Source: Henriciella sp. (GTDB lineage: Bacteria; Pseudomonadota; Alphaproteobacteria; Caulobacterales; Hyphomonadaceae). From it: a stretch of 64,000 nucleotides of DNA. Positions 35,623 through 44,997 of this stretch are shown one piece after another. The position numbers and the translations under genes were made by a program. The notes beneath the pieces are model-generated. The model searched no databases. It worked only from the letters and a program-made list of their open reading frames with translations, and was not told the DNA's origin. The stretch spans positions 273,735 through 337,734 of the forward strand of contig JAEPOM010000002.1 of the NCBI GenBank assembly GCA_017642885.1. Reading direction: 5' to 3'. How positions within the stretch are numbered: position 1 is the first letter of the stretch; each line of letters begins with the position of its first letter.

Positions 35623-37938
35623 ATGACTGACACATCCGCGATCATCGCCGCTATGCAGGCCGAACAGACCGAGACAGACGCCTCAGGACACGGCATCAAT
35701 GCCGAAGAATGGGACCGCCTCGTCACCCGCCTGAACCGCAAGCCGAACCTGGTTGAGCTCGGCATCTATTCGGTGATGTGGTCGGAGCATTGCTCTTACA
35801 AATCCTCACGTCGTCACCTGTCCAAGTTTCCGACCAAGAACAAGCACGTCATCCAGGGCCCGGGCGAGAACGCGGGCGTGATCGATATTGGCGACGGTCA
35901 GGCGGCAATCTTCAAAATGGAGAGCCACAACCACCCGTCCTATATCGAACCCTATCAAGGCGCCGCGACTGGCGTTGGCGGTATCCTGCGGGATGTGTTC
36001 ACGATGGGCGCGCGCCCGATCGCATTGGTCAATGCGCTCCGCTTTGGTGATCCGAGCCATCCCAAGACGCGCAGCCTCGTCGCCGGCGTCGTCGCCGGTA
36101 TTGGCGGTTATGGAAATTGCGTCGGCGTCCCGACTGTCGCCGGCGAGACAGAGTTCCACTCTGGCTATAATGGCAACATCCTCGTCAATGCGATGGCGGT
36201 TGGCCTCGCGGATCAGGACAAAATCTTCTACGCCCGCGGCGCGACGCCCGGCAATCCGATCTTCTATGTCGGCTCAAAGACCGGCCGCGATGGCATTCAT
36301 GGTGCGACCATGGCCTCGGCCGAGTTCTCAGAAGGCGACGAAGACAATCGCCCAACCGTTCAGGTCGGTGACCCGTTCACCGAGAAATTGCTGATCGAGG
36401 CCTGCCTCGAGCTCATGGCCACGGACGCCATCCAAGCCATTCAGGATATGGGGGCAGCGGGCCTCACCTCGTCCTCGGTCGAGATGGCCGATAGCGGCGG
36501 CGAGAATGGCGAAGGCATCGGCGTTGAGATGGACCTGGACAAGGTCCCGCAACGCGAAACAGGCATGAGCGCCTATGAGATCATGTTGTCGGAAAGCCAG
36601 GAGCGCATGCTCATGGTGCTCTACCCCGACAAGATCGACGTCGCCAAGAAAGTCTTCGAGAAGTACGATCTCGACGCTGAAGTGATCGGCATGACTACGG
36701 ATACAGGCCACATGGTGCTGAAGCAGTTCGGCGAAACCGTGTGCGATATTCCCGTAGCACCGCTGGCCGAAGACGCCCCGAATTATGATCGCCCTTGGGT
36801 CGAACCTAAGAAACGCGCGCCGCTGGATATGACCACCATTCCGGAGCCCGAAGATTACGGCGAGGTCCTGCTCAAGCTGATGTCCTGCCCAGACATGGCC
36901 TCCAAACGCTGGATCTGGGAGCAATATGACCGCCACGTGATGGGCGACACTGTCGATAGCTCGCAGAGCCAAGGCAATGCCGCCATCGTCCGCATTCATG
37001 GCACCAATAAAGCCCTGGCGATCACCTCGGATTGTACCCCGCGCTATGTTGCAGCTGATCCCTATGAAGGCGGCAAACAAGCGGTGGCCGAGGCGTATCG
37101 CAATCTCTCAGCCGTCGGCGCGAAACCGATTGCGATCACTGACAATCTCAATTTCGGCAACCCGGAAAAGCCGGAAACGATGGGCTATATCGTCAAGGCA
37201 ATCGAAGGCATGGCCGAGGCCTGCCGCGAGCTGGACTTCCCCGTCGTGTCAGGGAATGTCAGCCTCTACAATGAGACGGACGGCATCGCGATCCCGCCAA
37301 CGCCCGTTGTTGGCGGGGTGGGGTTGATTGAAGACCTGGACAAGGTGGCGACGCTGAAAGGCGCGCAGGCTGGAGATGTGCTCGTCCTCATCGGAGAGAC
37401 CAAAGGACACCTGGGCGCGTCGCTGTATGCGCGTGAAATCCTGGGCCTGGATGGGGAAGACGCCGGACCGCCGCCGCCGGTGGATTTGGACTATCAAAAG
37501 GCGCGGGCAATCGATGCTTCAAGCTTGTTTGATCGACCAGAGCTGAATGCCATGCATGACGTGTCAGACGGCGGTTTGCTCGCCGCCGCAACGGAAATGG
37601 CCTTGGCGGCCGGAATCGGCGTGGAGCTTTTCAGTACCAAAGGGACGGTGTTGAGCGATGTCCATTCTATGATGGTGACGAAAAAACCGGCGGAGTTGAC
37701 CAAAGCCTTATTCTCCGAAGATCAAGGGTGCTACCTCGCCGCGGTAACACCGACAGCTGAAATCCTTCAATTCATGTCGGCAGCGACAAGCCGAGGTTAC
37801 GAGAACAGCTACCAGATTTTTGGGGTTTTTGGGGGTGAAGGAATCTTGGTTGAGGGAGCGTTGAACCTACCCCTTTCCCGCCTACGTGAAGCCCACGAAG
37901 GCTGGTTGCCGAATTATATGAGCAGCGTCGACGCGTAA
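35623..37938 (+). CDS. purL: Phosphoribosylformylglycinamidine synthase, large subunit (small-form PurL)
   Basis: A 771-residue enzyme of the PurLQS type, much shorter than the ~1290-residue fused form, so it needs PurQ (present upstream) and PurS (not seen in the window). It forms FGAM from FGAR, ATP and glutamine-derived ammonia. Family motifs: [14 protein letters not shown] near residue 50, ATP site [34 protein letters not shown], and the second half [11 protein letters not shown] and [10 protein letters not shown]. It begins with an ATG after an AAGGGTAAAG stretch, 53 bases past DUF418. Confidence 0.96.
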   Translation: MTDTSAIIAAMQAEQTETDASGHGINAEEWDRLVTRLNRKPNLVELGIYSVMWSEHCSYKSSRRHLSKFPTKNKHVIQGPGENAGVIDIGDGQAAIFKMESHNHPSYIEPYQGAATGVGGILRDVFTMGARPIALVNALRFGDPSHPKTRSLVAGVVAGIGGYGNCVGVPTVAGETEFHSGYNGNILVNAMAVGLADQDKIFYARGATPGNPIFYVGSKTGRDGIHGATMASAEFSEGDEDNRPTVQVGDPFTEKLLIEACLELMATDAIQAIQDMGAAGLTSSSVEMADSGGENGEGIGVEMDLDKVPQRETGMSAYEIMLSESQERMLMVLYPDKIDVAKKVFEKYDLDAEVIGMTTDTGHMVLKQFGETVCDIPVAPLAEDAPNYDRPWVEPKKRAPLDMTTIPEPEDYGEVLLKLMSCPDMASKRWIWEQYDRHVMGDTVDSSQSQGNAAIVRIHGTNKALAITSDCTPRYVAADPYEGGKQAVAEAYRNLSAVGAKPIAITDNLNFGNPEKPETMGYIVKAIEGMAEACRELDFPVVSGNVSLYNETDGIAIPPTPVVGGVGLIEDLDKVATLKGAQAGDVLVLIGETKGHLGASLYAREILGLDGEDAGPPPPVDLDYQKARAIDASSLFDRPELNAMHDVSDGGLLAAATEMALAAGIGVELFSTKGTVLSDVHSMMVTKKPAELTKALFSEDQGCYLAAVTPTAEILQFMSAATSRGYENSYQIFGVFGGEGILVEGALNLPLSRLREAHEGWLPNYMSSVDA

Positions 37939-37951
37939 GAAAATTCCGAAG

Positions 37952-38040
37952 ATACCTGCGAAGGCAGGTATCCATGGCCGATCAGATCGTCTTGCTTGCA
38001 ATTGGAATGAGCTCCATGGACCCCTGCCTTCGCAGGGGTC
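37952..38040. repeat. Paired REP-like palindromes (BIME-like unit)
   Basis: ATACCTGCGAAGGCAGGTAT and GACCCCTGCCTTCGCAGGGGTC are two hairpins sharing a TGCgaagGCA core, placed in opposite orientation and each next to a TCCATGG/CCATGGA half. The whole unit spans the gap between the convergent purL and monooxygenase genes. Small palindromes of this kind are commonly scattered through alphaproteobacterial spacers; they may also aid transcript termination. Confidence 0.75.
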
Positions 38041-38060
38041 AGCGAACGCCAATCCACACC

Positions 38061-39527
38061 TTAAATCAGCTCATAATCCTCAAGCTTCACGTCTGACACC
38101 GCGGCGGCGTAGTCGCGGGTATGAGAGGACCAGTTCTGGGTGATTTTGCCGTGCTCATTCTTGTACCAGCTATTGCAGGCGGGATCGGCCCAGACCGTCT
38201 TGTCGAGATCGGCTTGAACCTCGGCATTGAACCGGTCCTGCGCGGCCCGTGTCGGGACCATTGCGGCCTTGCCCGCTTCACCGAGACCATCCAGCGCCTT
38301 GACCGCATATTCGACCTGACGCTCCAGCATGAAGGTGATCGCGTTATGGCCGAGATTGGTGTTCGGGCCGTAGAGCACGAACAGGTTCGGGAAGTCAGTC
38401 ACCGTGATGCCGAGATAGGCTTCCGGATAATCGCTCCAGACCTCATTGAGGTGTTTTCCGTCCCGACCCTGAACATCGACTGACCAGCGCCAGCCCGTCG
38501 TCTCGAACCCTGTGGCGAAAGCGATGGCGTCGAGCTCATAGTGCGTGCCAGAGACGGTCTTGATGCCGGCCTCGGTGATCGCCTCAATTCCATCGGTCTC
38601 AAGCGTAACATTGTCCCTGGTCAGGGCCGGGAAATAGTCGTCCGAGATCAGGATACGGCGACAGCCAATCGGATAATCTGGGGTCAGCTTGGCACGAAGG
38701 TCTGGATCTTCGACTTGATTCTCCAACTGGTTCATCGCGATCCGGTGATAGGCGGCGCGTCCTTCCGGGGTCCATTTAAAGGCTTGCCAGAAAAACGTGT
38801 CGGCTTGCTCGTAAATGATTTGACGGTTCATCGCGCCAATCTTCATGGCAAGCTCGGGATCCGTCCCAAGCAGAGCCCCTTCCTCGGCGCTCATCGAGAC
38901 GTCATTGCGCGGAATGACCCAGTTGGGGCTGCGCTGGAATACGACCAGTTCCCCGGCTTCCTCGGCAAGTTCCGGAATGACCTGCACGGCGCTGGCCGCG
39001 CAGCCAATTATTCCGACGCGCTTACCTTTCATCTCGATCGAATGGTCCCATTCAGCCGTGTGGGTTACCGCGCCTTGAAAAGTGTCCTTGCCATCAATCG
39101 CTGGCCAGTTCGCCCGGTTGAGCTGACCGAGGGCGCCGATCACGGCATCGCCCGTATAACTCGCGCCGCTGGCTGTCGTCACAGTCCAGGTCCGGCTGGA
39201 CTCGTCCCAGATAGCGGACGTGGCTTCGTCAGAAAGGTGGACATTCGGGCGCAGCTGATAGCGGTCAACGATCTCTTCCGCATAGGCCTGAATCTCACCG
39301 CCTTGCGGGTACGCGCGGCTCCAGTTCACCGACAGGGCAAAACTATATTGGTACAGCGCGACGGGGACATCGCAGGCCACGCCGGGATAGGTGTTCTGCG
39401 CCCATGTGCCGCCGACTTTGTCCAGCTTTTCGACCATTGTGAAACTGTGCCCAGCTTCCTGCAGCTTGATCGCCGCGCAGATCCCGCCGAGCCCCGCACC
39501 GATAATGATGACATGCTTGCCTGCCAT
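38061..39527 (-). CDS. Baeyer-Villiger-type flavin monooxygenase
   Basis: A 488-residue FAD- and NADPH-dependent enzyme. The FAD loop is VIIIGAGLGGICAAIKLQ, the NADPH loop VGIIGCAASAVQVIPELA, and between them FQGAVTHTAEWDHS fits the BVMO fingerprint FxGxxxHTxxW. The C-terminal ATGFETTGW motif is also typical. Such enzymes insert oxygen beside ketones to make esters or lactones. Substrate unknown; the general setting of P450s, an epoxide hydrolase and other hydrolases suggests breakdown of hydrophobic compounds. It follows pheA on the same strand by 93 bases, with no sign of coupling. Confidence 0.88.
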   Translation of the reverse strand: MAGKHVIIIGAGLGGICAAIKLQEAGHSFTMVEKLDKVGGTWAQNTYPGVACDVPVALYQYSFALSVNWSRAYPQGGEIQAYAEEIVDRYQLRPNVHLSDEATSAIWDESSRTWTVTTASGASYTGDAVIGALGQLNRANWPAIDGKDTFQGAVTHTAEWDHSIEMKGKRVGIIGCAASAVQVIPELAEEAGELVVFQRSPNWVIPRNDVSMSAEEGALLGTDPELAMKIGAMNRQIIYEQADTFFWQAFKWTPEGRAAYHRIAMNQLENQVEDPDLRAKLTPDYPIGCRRILISDDYFPALTRDNVTLETDGIEAITEAGIKTVSGTHYELDAIAFATGFETTGWRWSVDVQGRDGKHLNEVWSDYPEAYLGITVTDFPNLFVLYGPNTNLGHNAITFMLERQVEYAVKALDGLGEAGKAAMVPTRAAQDRFNAEVQADLDKTVWADPACNSWYKNEHGKITQNWSSHTRDYAAAVSDVKLEDYELI

Positions 39528-39620
39528 GCCGCGCCTCCTCCGATGTCTTCTTTATTTAAAGACAGGATGGCCGAACCCCTGCACTTGGCAAGGGTCACGC
39601 GAGGAGAATTTGGACCTGAA

Positions 39621-40472
39621 TCAGGTGCCGCGAATGCCTTCCCGCGCTGGGTGGGCCGGATAAACGCCGAGGATTTTCAGCGACGAAGAAAAGAACCCAA
39701 GCTCTTCCAGTGCCAGCTGCACAGATCGCTCATTCGGATGACCTTCAATCTCAGCGTAGAATTGCGAGGCGTTGAACGAGCCTTCAATCTGATAGCTCTC
39801 CAGTTTGGTCATGTTGACACCATTCGTCGCAAACCCGCCAAGCGCCTTGTAGAGCGCCGATGGAATATTGCGAACCTGGAACAGGAAAGCTGTGACTGCG
39901 CGGCCATCTTCGGGCGTGATGTCCATGGGCTCCGGCGCCATGATGACGAAACGCGTCGTATTGTGGCTCGCGTCCTCAATATCCCATGCAAGGATTTCGA
40001 GCCCATATTCCTGAGCTGCAAGCGCAGGGGCAATCGCCGCTGTCTTTGGATCCTTGTTTTCAGCGACCCGCCTCGCTGCACCTGCCGTGTCTGCGGCTGT
40101 CACTGCGGCGATACCGTGCTTGCGTAGATAGTTTCTACACTGCCCCAAAGCCATGACATGGCTATAGGCGCGCTCAATGTCGTCAACCTTTGAACCCGAC
40201 ATTCCCATCAGCTGGAACTTGATGCGCATGAAATGCTCGCCAATCATGTGCAGCGTGGTGGCAGGTAAGAGGTGATGGATATCCCCGACCCGCCCGGCAA
40301 TCGTGTTTTCAACCGGGATCATGGCAAGTTGTGCGTCGCCGCTCTCGACCATGGCGATGACGTCTTCAAACGTCCGACACGCCACCGCATCATATTGAGG
40401 GTACACTTCACGGCAGGCGATATGGGAATTCGACCCGCGCTCACCCTGGTATGCGATCTTACCTTGCGCCAT
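39621..40472 (-). CDS. pheA: Prephenate dehydratase
   Basis: A 283-residue monofunctional enzyme converting prephenate to phenylpyruvate. The catalytic domain begins GKIAYQGERGSNSHIA and has the conserved NTTRFVIMAP (TRF motif) near residue 170. A C-terminal ACT domain follows (NIPSALYKALGGFATNGVNMTKLES), which normally binds phenylalanine for feedback control; the usual ESRP is LESYQ here, which may change effector binding. There is no chorismate mutase domain. Confidence 0.93.
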   Translation of the reverse strand: MAQGKIAYQGERGSNSHIACREVYPQYDAVACRTFEDVIAMVESGDAQLAMIPVENTIAGRVGDIHHLLPATTLHMIGEHFMRIKFQLMGMSGSKVDDIERAYSHVMALGQCRNYLRKHGIAAVTAADTAGAARRVAENKDPKTAAIAPALAAQEYGLEILAWDIEDASHNTTRFVIMAPEPMDITPEDGRAVTAFLFQVRNIPSALYKALGGFATNGVNMTKLESYQIEGSFNASQFYAEIEGHPNERSVQLALEELGFFSSSLKILGVYPAHPAREGIRGT

Positions 40473-40666
40473 GTTTCTTGCGCCCTTTTTGCTTTGGTTC
40501 TCGCCTTACCGACAACCAATTCGATGTGAACATTCAGTTACCCAGACTGCGCTCATTCGCCGCTGAAAAACCGGTACGCGCGATCTGCCACATCTGTGTA
40601 TATTGATCGCAAGGGAATAGCGTGCCAGAAGGCGCGCGCAAGACTTGAAATTTGAGGGATCACCTG

Positions 40667-41530
40667 ATGGGCGAGCTCGGACTGAACAAGATTTTTGGAG
40701 CGCTATTGGCGGTAGGCCTTGTAGTGCTGGGCCTGAAGGAAGTGTCGACTATTGTGTTCGGCGGCGGACATCATGGCCACCATGAGTACGAATCACTGAA
40801 CCAGTGGGCTGAAGAAAACTTCCACGGCTACCGTATCGATATCGCTGAAACCGGCGGCAGCGGTGTCGTTCCTGAGGAAATCTACGACCTTGGCCTGTTG
40901 CTTCTCGGCGCCGACCTGGCCGTTGGTGAGCGAAGCTTTAAAGCCAAATGCGCCTCCTGCCACACGATCGAGGATGGCGGCTCAGACGGAACCGGACCAA
41001 ACCTTTACGCAACTCTGGGCGCTGCCAAGCAGAGCCACGCCGGATTCAATTATTCCGGCGCTCTGAGCAACACTGAAGGCGACTGGGACTGGGAGCGTAT
41101 GGATGCCTGGCTCGAAAACCCTGGCAGTTACGCGCGTGGAACGAGCATGGCTTTCGCTGGCTTAAAGCGGGACAATGAACGCGCCAGCGTCCTCGCGTAT
41201 CTCGCCTCTTACAGCCCTGATGCACCGCCACAACCTGAACCGCTTCCTGAAGTCACCGCTGAAGGCGACGCTGAGGAAGCTGCTGGCGATCTCGCCGAAA
41301 CCGATGAAACGGTTATCGATGGCGCCGTTCAGGATGCGACTGAACTGGCGGAAGACGCGGCGATTGAAGCAGAAGCAGCCGCTGACCAAGCCATTGAAGA
41401 AGCCGCGGATGCCGGTACCGACGCAATTGCTGATGCAACCGCGGCAGCTGAGGACGCGGTCGATACCGTAGCGGACGCAGTGGAAGATGCGGCCGAAGAC
41501 GTGACTGACGAACTTACCCCTGTGGAGTAA
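40667..41530 (+). CDS. Membrane-anchored cytochrome c (CycM-like) with Ala/Asp/Glu-rich tail
   Basis: The start at 40667 (MGELGLNKIFGALLAVGLVVLG) follows a GAGGG Shine-Dalgarno and gives 287 residues. One N-terminal membrane helix anchors the protein, and a class I cytochrome c domain follows. Its haem site is CASCH (near residue 94), and the distal Met lies in GTSMAFAGLKR, as in CycM/c552, which feeds electrons to terminal oxidases. The last ~95 residues are almost only Ala, Asp, Glu, Val and Thr in a helical pattern (AAADQAIEEAADAGTDAIAD), an extension not usual for this family. It overlaps the NlpC gene by 17 bases, convergently. Confidence 0.85.
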   Translation: MGELGLNKIFGALLAVGLVVLGLKEVSTIVFGGGHHGHHEYESLNQWAEENFHGYRIDIAETGGSGVVPEEIYDLGLLLLGADLAVGERSFKAKCASCHTIEDGGSDGTGPNLYATLGAAKQSHAGFNYSGALSNTEGDWDWERMDAWLENPGSYARGTSMAFAGLKRDNERASVLAYLASYSPDAPPQPEPLPEVTAEGDAEEAAGDLAETDETVIDGAVQDATELAEDAAIEAEAAADQAIEEAADAGTDAIADATAAAEDAVDTVADAVEDAAEDVTDELTPVE

Positions 41531-42371
41531 GCCAGTCTGGCCTGACGCCAACACTTTCAGATAGATCGATACGGCGGGCTCGTGTGGGCGCGCCGTATTC
41601 ATTTGCGATCCGCTCAATGGCCGGCTCTAACGGCTCCGCCATCGTGGTCATGAAGGTACCGTTCGAGTGCAAAAGCGTTTCTGCATCGAGCATGATTCCG
41701 ACATGCCCTTTCCAGAAGATAAGATCGCCGCGGCGCAACGCACCTGGCCCCCGCCAATCTGAGATCTCATTCCCAAACCACTCGCTCTGCATGTCGCTAT
41801 CTCGAGGCGCCTGAACACCGCACGCGGCAAACGCGATCTGCACGAGCCCCGAACAATCCACGCCGAGACAATCGCGACCACCCCAGAGGTAGGGCGTCCC
41901 AATTAACTGCTCGGCGACGTCCGTTGGATCGGTTTCCAGGTCATCAATCGGAGCTACCAGATGCTGTGCGATCCAACCCGCGCGTTCAAACTCTAGGTAA
42001 CGCCCGTCCTGCTTGCCCGTCGCAGTAAGTTGCGCCCCGCGACCCAAAACGAAATTTGCTGCCGCGGTAACGCCGGGTCCGGCATAGGTGTGGAGGCGCG
42101 GTGCTATGATCCGGTGTGTGGGGTTTAGAACCGGTAGGGACAAAGCCTCGACCAGAACCCAACCCACATAGTGATCCAACTCGCTCTGAACGAGCGCGAA
42201 CTCACCATCCTCATGATGCAGAAGGACAACTTCCCCGAATAAGACCTGACTAATTTGGGTCGCATCCGGTTCGGGGTGCTTGCGCATCGCGGTCACGCCC
42301 GCGCTAACCTGGAACCGCGTACGCGATCCGCCAGACGGGAGGGTCAGTCGAGCATCATTGTAAGGCAGCAT
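41514..42371 (-). CDS. NlpC/P60-family cell-wall hydrolase with SH3-like domain
   Basis: A 285-residue protein without an obvious signal peptide. Residues 20-140 look like one or two bacterial SH3-like modules (VLFGEVVLLHHEDGEFALV, YVGWVLVEALS). The C-terminal papain-like domain has the catalytic Cys in LGVDCSGLVQIAF, His in WKGHVGIMLD, and a polar third residue in LLHSNG. Such enzymes cut peptide stems of peptidoglycan, often gamma-D-Glu-diaminopimelate. It stands between cytochrome c (convergent) and the MarR gene (55 bases upstream, same strand). Confidence 0.85.
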   Translation of the reverse strand: MLPYNDARLTLPSGGSRTRFQVSAGVTAMRKHPEPDATQISQVLFGEVVLLHHEDGEFALVQSELDHYVGWVLVEALSLPVLNPTHRIIAPRLHTYAGPGVTAAANFVLGRGAQLTATGKQDGRYLEFERAGWIAQHLVAPIDDLETDPTDVAEQLIGTPYLWGGRDCLGVDCSGLVQIAFAACGVQAPRDSDMQSEWFGNEISDWRGPGALRRGDLIFWKGHVGIMLDAETLLHSNGTFMTTMAEPLEPAIERIANEYGAPTRARRIDLSESVGVRPDWLTPQG

Positions 42372-42426
42372 CTAGCACTCCGATTACGCTGTAATCAGGA
42401 CTATAGACCGAAAACCAAGGAAAAGT

Positions 42427-42816
42427 TTAGGCGACCGCGCGGCCGAGATCGACTGCTGGTGCAGCGCTCTGCTCGCCAGCTTCAGCCGCTTGGATTCGCC
42501 CACCAAAGTCGCGGAGCCAGTTCATTCCTTCAGTCGTCCGCTCAATATGGACGCTACGAAGATCATTCTCATCCGGAATACGGCGAATAAAGTGGCTCTT
42601 CTCCAACACGTCCAGAGCACGGGTCACAGCCGGTTTCGCGATGTTTAAGTGACCAGAAAGTCCGCGGACTGTGTGTGGCCCGGGGGTCAGCGCCACCGTC
42701 ATGAGAACGGCCTGCTGGCGCGCGGTCATGTCGGACTCGTCGGAACGGACATAGTCCGTGAGCGCACAACGCCAAAGATCCAAGGCTTGTCTCTGTGTCA
42801 TCGCCATTTCGCTCAC
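42427..42816 (-). CDS. MarR-family transcriptional regulator
   Basis: A 129-residue protein with a winged helix-turn-helix of the MarR type. TARQQAVLMTVALTPGPHTVRGLSGHLNIAKPAVTRALDVL is the DNA-binding core, and the wing is RRIPDENDLRSVHIERT with its Asp-Arg turn. It dimerises through the terminal helices and usually controls its own and neighbouring genes in response to small ligands. GAGGTGA precedes the start. The NlpC gene follows it by 55 bases, but a regulatory link is only inference. Confidence 0.88.
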   Translation of the reverse strand: MSEMAMTQRQALDLWRCALTDYVRSDESDMTARQQAVLMTVALTPGPHTVRGLSGHLNIAKPAVTRALDVLEKSHFIRRIPDENDLRSVHIERTTEGMNWLRDFGGRIQAAEAGEQSAAPAVDLGRAVA

Positions 42817-42882
42817 CTCATTTCATTTGGTAAACGAATCAGAATCCGATTTGCGACTCGCGTAAAGAGTCCAGAATTAATT

Positions 42883-43329
42883 TTACGTCTCGCGCGATTT
42901 TTTCAAACCCGGCAGGGTGAACATGGCGAGCTTCAAGCTCTCTGCGATCCGCTCGGCCCGCTCCATAAAGTACGGCACCACGTCAGGTGTCGGCGCGAGA
43001 TCGCGCACAGTCGTCTCGAATACGCCGAGCCAGAGCGAAAAATCTTCCTTTGCAACGCCTGTCAGCTTCTGATGTGCCGGGACAGGTTTGCCGGAGTATC
43101 GCCCGGTGGTCAGCGCGACCGAAGACCAGAAGTCCTTCATCTTAGGCAGGTGCTCATTCCAATCATCAATGGTCTTGGCAAAGATCGGCCCGAGGCGCTC
43201 ATGCGCACGGATCCTGCCATAAAACGTCTCAACAAGATCAGAGATGAAGGCGTCATCAATCCCCATCGCGGTCGCCCGAGCCTGAATCTCAGCGCGACGC
43301 TGCTGAGCGCTACGAACGCGATAGGTCAT
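42883..43329 (-). CDS. Group III truncated haemoglobin
   Basis: A 148-residue 2-on-2 globin. The segments FYGRIRAHERLGPIF, HLPKMKDFWSSVALTTGRYSG and AHQKLTGVAKEDFSLWLGVFETT match group III truncated haemoglobins, with the proximal haem His in the AHQKL region. In this group the protein is linked to oxygen or nitric-oxide chemistry in the cytoplasm. It lies between the MarR gene and serA, on the same strand, with about 66-70 base gaps on each side, so operon membership is uncertain. Confidence 0.87.
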   Translation of the reverse strand: MTYRVRSAQQRRAEIQARATAMGIDDAFISDLVETFYGRIRAHERLGPIFAKTIDDWNEHLPKMKDFWSSVALTTGRYSGKPVPAHQKLTGVAKEDFSLWLGVFETTVRDLAPTPDVVPYFMERAERIAESLKLAMFTLPGLKKSRET

Positions 43330-43398
43330 TTGTCTTCAGCCTCCATGCGAGGGGCAGAGCGCGCACGAAACGCGCCCTGCATCCATACGTATAAACCC

Positions 43399-44997
43399 CT
43401 AGAAGCTGAGCACTTTCGCGTACCGCACATGCGGCAACGCTTTGAGTTGTTTTATCAGGTCCACTGTCGGTTCGGTATCTATCCCGATCAAGGCGATGGC
43501 CTCACCTCCGGCATCGGTTCGGCCGAGATGGAAGGTTGCGATATTGATATCTTCCTTTCCGAGAAGCACTCCGAGCGACCCGATAAAGCCAGGTTGATCG
43601 AGATTGTTGACGTACAGAACCGTTGGGCTGAAATCGCCCTCTAGTGCCATACCCTTGACCTCGACAATGCGGGGCTGGCCAGCAATCAGCGTGCCCGCCA
43701 GCGAGCGCCAGCCAGGATTTGGGTCGTTCTCGGTCCGCTTGGTAAGAACCTTGATCCGGATCAGACTGTCATAAACCGGACTATCATCAGTTTTCGACTC
43801 GGCCAGTTTGACGCCCGTATCCTGCAAAATTGCCGGGGCTGAGACCATATTCACATCTCCGCGGGATGCGCGCAGAAGACCCGCCAACGCCGCGGCGGTG
43901 AGTGGCTTGCGGTTGAGCTCACTTACTTCGCCTTCATACTCGATCACGACTTCTTCGAAGCCGTAATCGCTGATCTGTCCGGCAAACATTCCGAGTTTCT
44001 CCGCCAACATCGCAAACGGCTTCAGACGCGGGGCTTCGTCCGCAGTAATAGAGGGCATGTTGAGCGCATTGGTTACCGCGCCTGTGAGGAGGTAGTCGCT
44101 CATCTGCTCAGCCACCTGCAAGGCCACGTTTTCCTGTGCTTCCGTGGTCGCAGCGCCGAGGTGCGGCGTGGCAATGAAATTAGGGGCGCCGAACAGAACG
44201 TTATCCTTGGCCGGCTCTTCTGCGAACACATCGAAGGCCGCTGCCGCGATGTGCCCAGACGTCAGGAGCTCAGCCACCGCGGCTTCATCAACCAGACCAC
44301 CGCGTGCACAATTAACAATGATCACGCCCTTCTTGGTCTTGGCGAGGGCGTCTGCAGACAAAATGTTGCGAGTCTGCTCTGTCAATGGCGTGTGCAGCGT
44401 GATCGCATCTGCGCGGGCGAGCATAGCATCGAGGTCTTCAGCTTTTTCGACCCCCAACTCGATGGCGCGTTCCTCTGTCAGGAACGGGTCATAAGCGAGC
44501 ACCTTCATTTGCAGACCCTTGGCGCGTTCGGCGACGCGCGCGCCGATATTGCCGCACCCGATCATCCCGAGCGTTTTGTAAGACAGCTCGGTTCCCATGA
44601 AGGCTTTCTTTGGCCAATCGCCAGCCTGGGTCCCAGCATTCGCAGCAGGGATCTGCCGGGCGGCTGCGAACATCATAGCGATCGCGTGTTCGGCAGTCGT
44701 AACGGCGTTTCCGAACGGTGTGTTCATCACCACCACGCCCTTGCTGGTGGCGGCTTTGATATCGATATTGTCGACACCAATTCCGGCCCGACCGATCACT
44801 TTGAGATTGTCCGCCGCTGCGATGACGTCCGCATCTGGCTTACAAGCTGATCGAACAACAAGGCCGTCAAATTCGGGAATCTTGGCAATCAGCTCATCCT
44901 TGCTGAGGCCAACGGCGGTTTCTGTTTCAAGGCCGCGATTGTGGAAGATCTCCACAGCCGCCGGGGCGAGTTTGTCTGCAATCAGAACTTTAGGCAT
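43399..44997 (-). CDS. serA: D-3-phosphoglycerate dehydrogenase
   Basis: Using the ATG at 44997 (MPKVLIADKLAPAAVE), which follows a GGAG, gives 532 residues, the long type of SerA. Parts in order: substrate-binding domain, NAD-binding loop MIGCGNIGARVAERA, catalytic Arg in VNCARGG, Glu and His at VFAEEPAKDN and TPHLGAATTEAQ, then the ASB (allosteric) domain and a C-terminal ACT domain (DQPGFIGSLGVLLGKEDINIATFHLGR) that can sense serine. It makes 3-phosphohydroxypyruvate from 3-phosphoglycerate, the first step of serine synthesis. Its start overlaps the end of the GNAT gene. Confidence 0.95.
   Translation of the reverse strand: MPKVLIADKLAPAAVEIFHNRGLETETAVGLSKDELIAKIPEFDGLVVRSACKPDADVIAAADNLKVIGRAGIGVDNIDIKAATSKGVVVMNTPFGNAVTTAEHAIAMMFAAARQIPAANAGTQAGDWPKKAFMGTELSYKTLGMIGCGNIGARVAERAKGLQMKVLAYDPFLTEERAIELGVEKAEDLDAMLARADAITLHTPLTEQTRNILSADALAKTKKGVIIVNCARGGLVDEAAVAELLTSGHIAAAAFDVFAEEPAKDNVLFGAPNFIATPHLGAATTEAQENVALQVAEQMSDYLLTGAVTNALNMPSITADEAPRLKPFAMLAEKLGMFAGQISDYGFEEVVIEYEGEVSELNRKPLTAAALAGLLRASRGDVNMVSAPAILQDTGVKLAESKTDDSPVYDSLIRIKVLTKRTENDPNPGWRSLAGTLIAGQPRIVEVKGMALEGDFSPTVLYVNNLDQPGFIGSLGVLLGKEDINIATFHLGRTDAGGEAIALIGIDTEPTVDLIKQLKALPHVRYAKVLSF

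Noticed and set aside
38541-40127. A 528-codon plus-strand ORF across the monooxygenase and pheA genes
   Set aside because: It lies antisense to two genes with full sets of family motifs, and its translation (rich in Arg, Gly and His) shows no domain. High G+C readily gives long antisense frames.
42817-42882. TTTGGTAAACGAAT near the MarR start as a MarR operator
   Set aside because: The symmetry is partial and only one copy is present, so it could not be told from chance.
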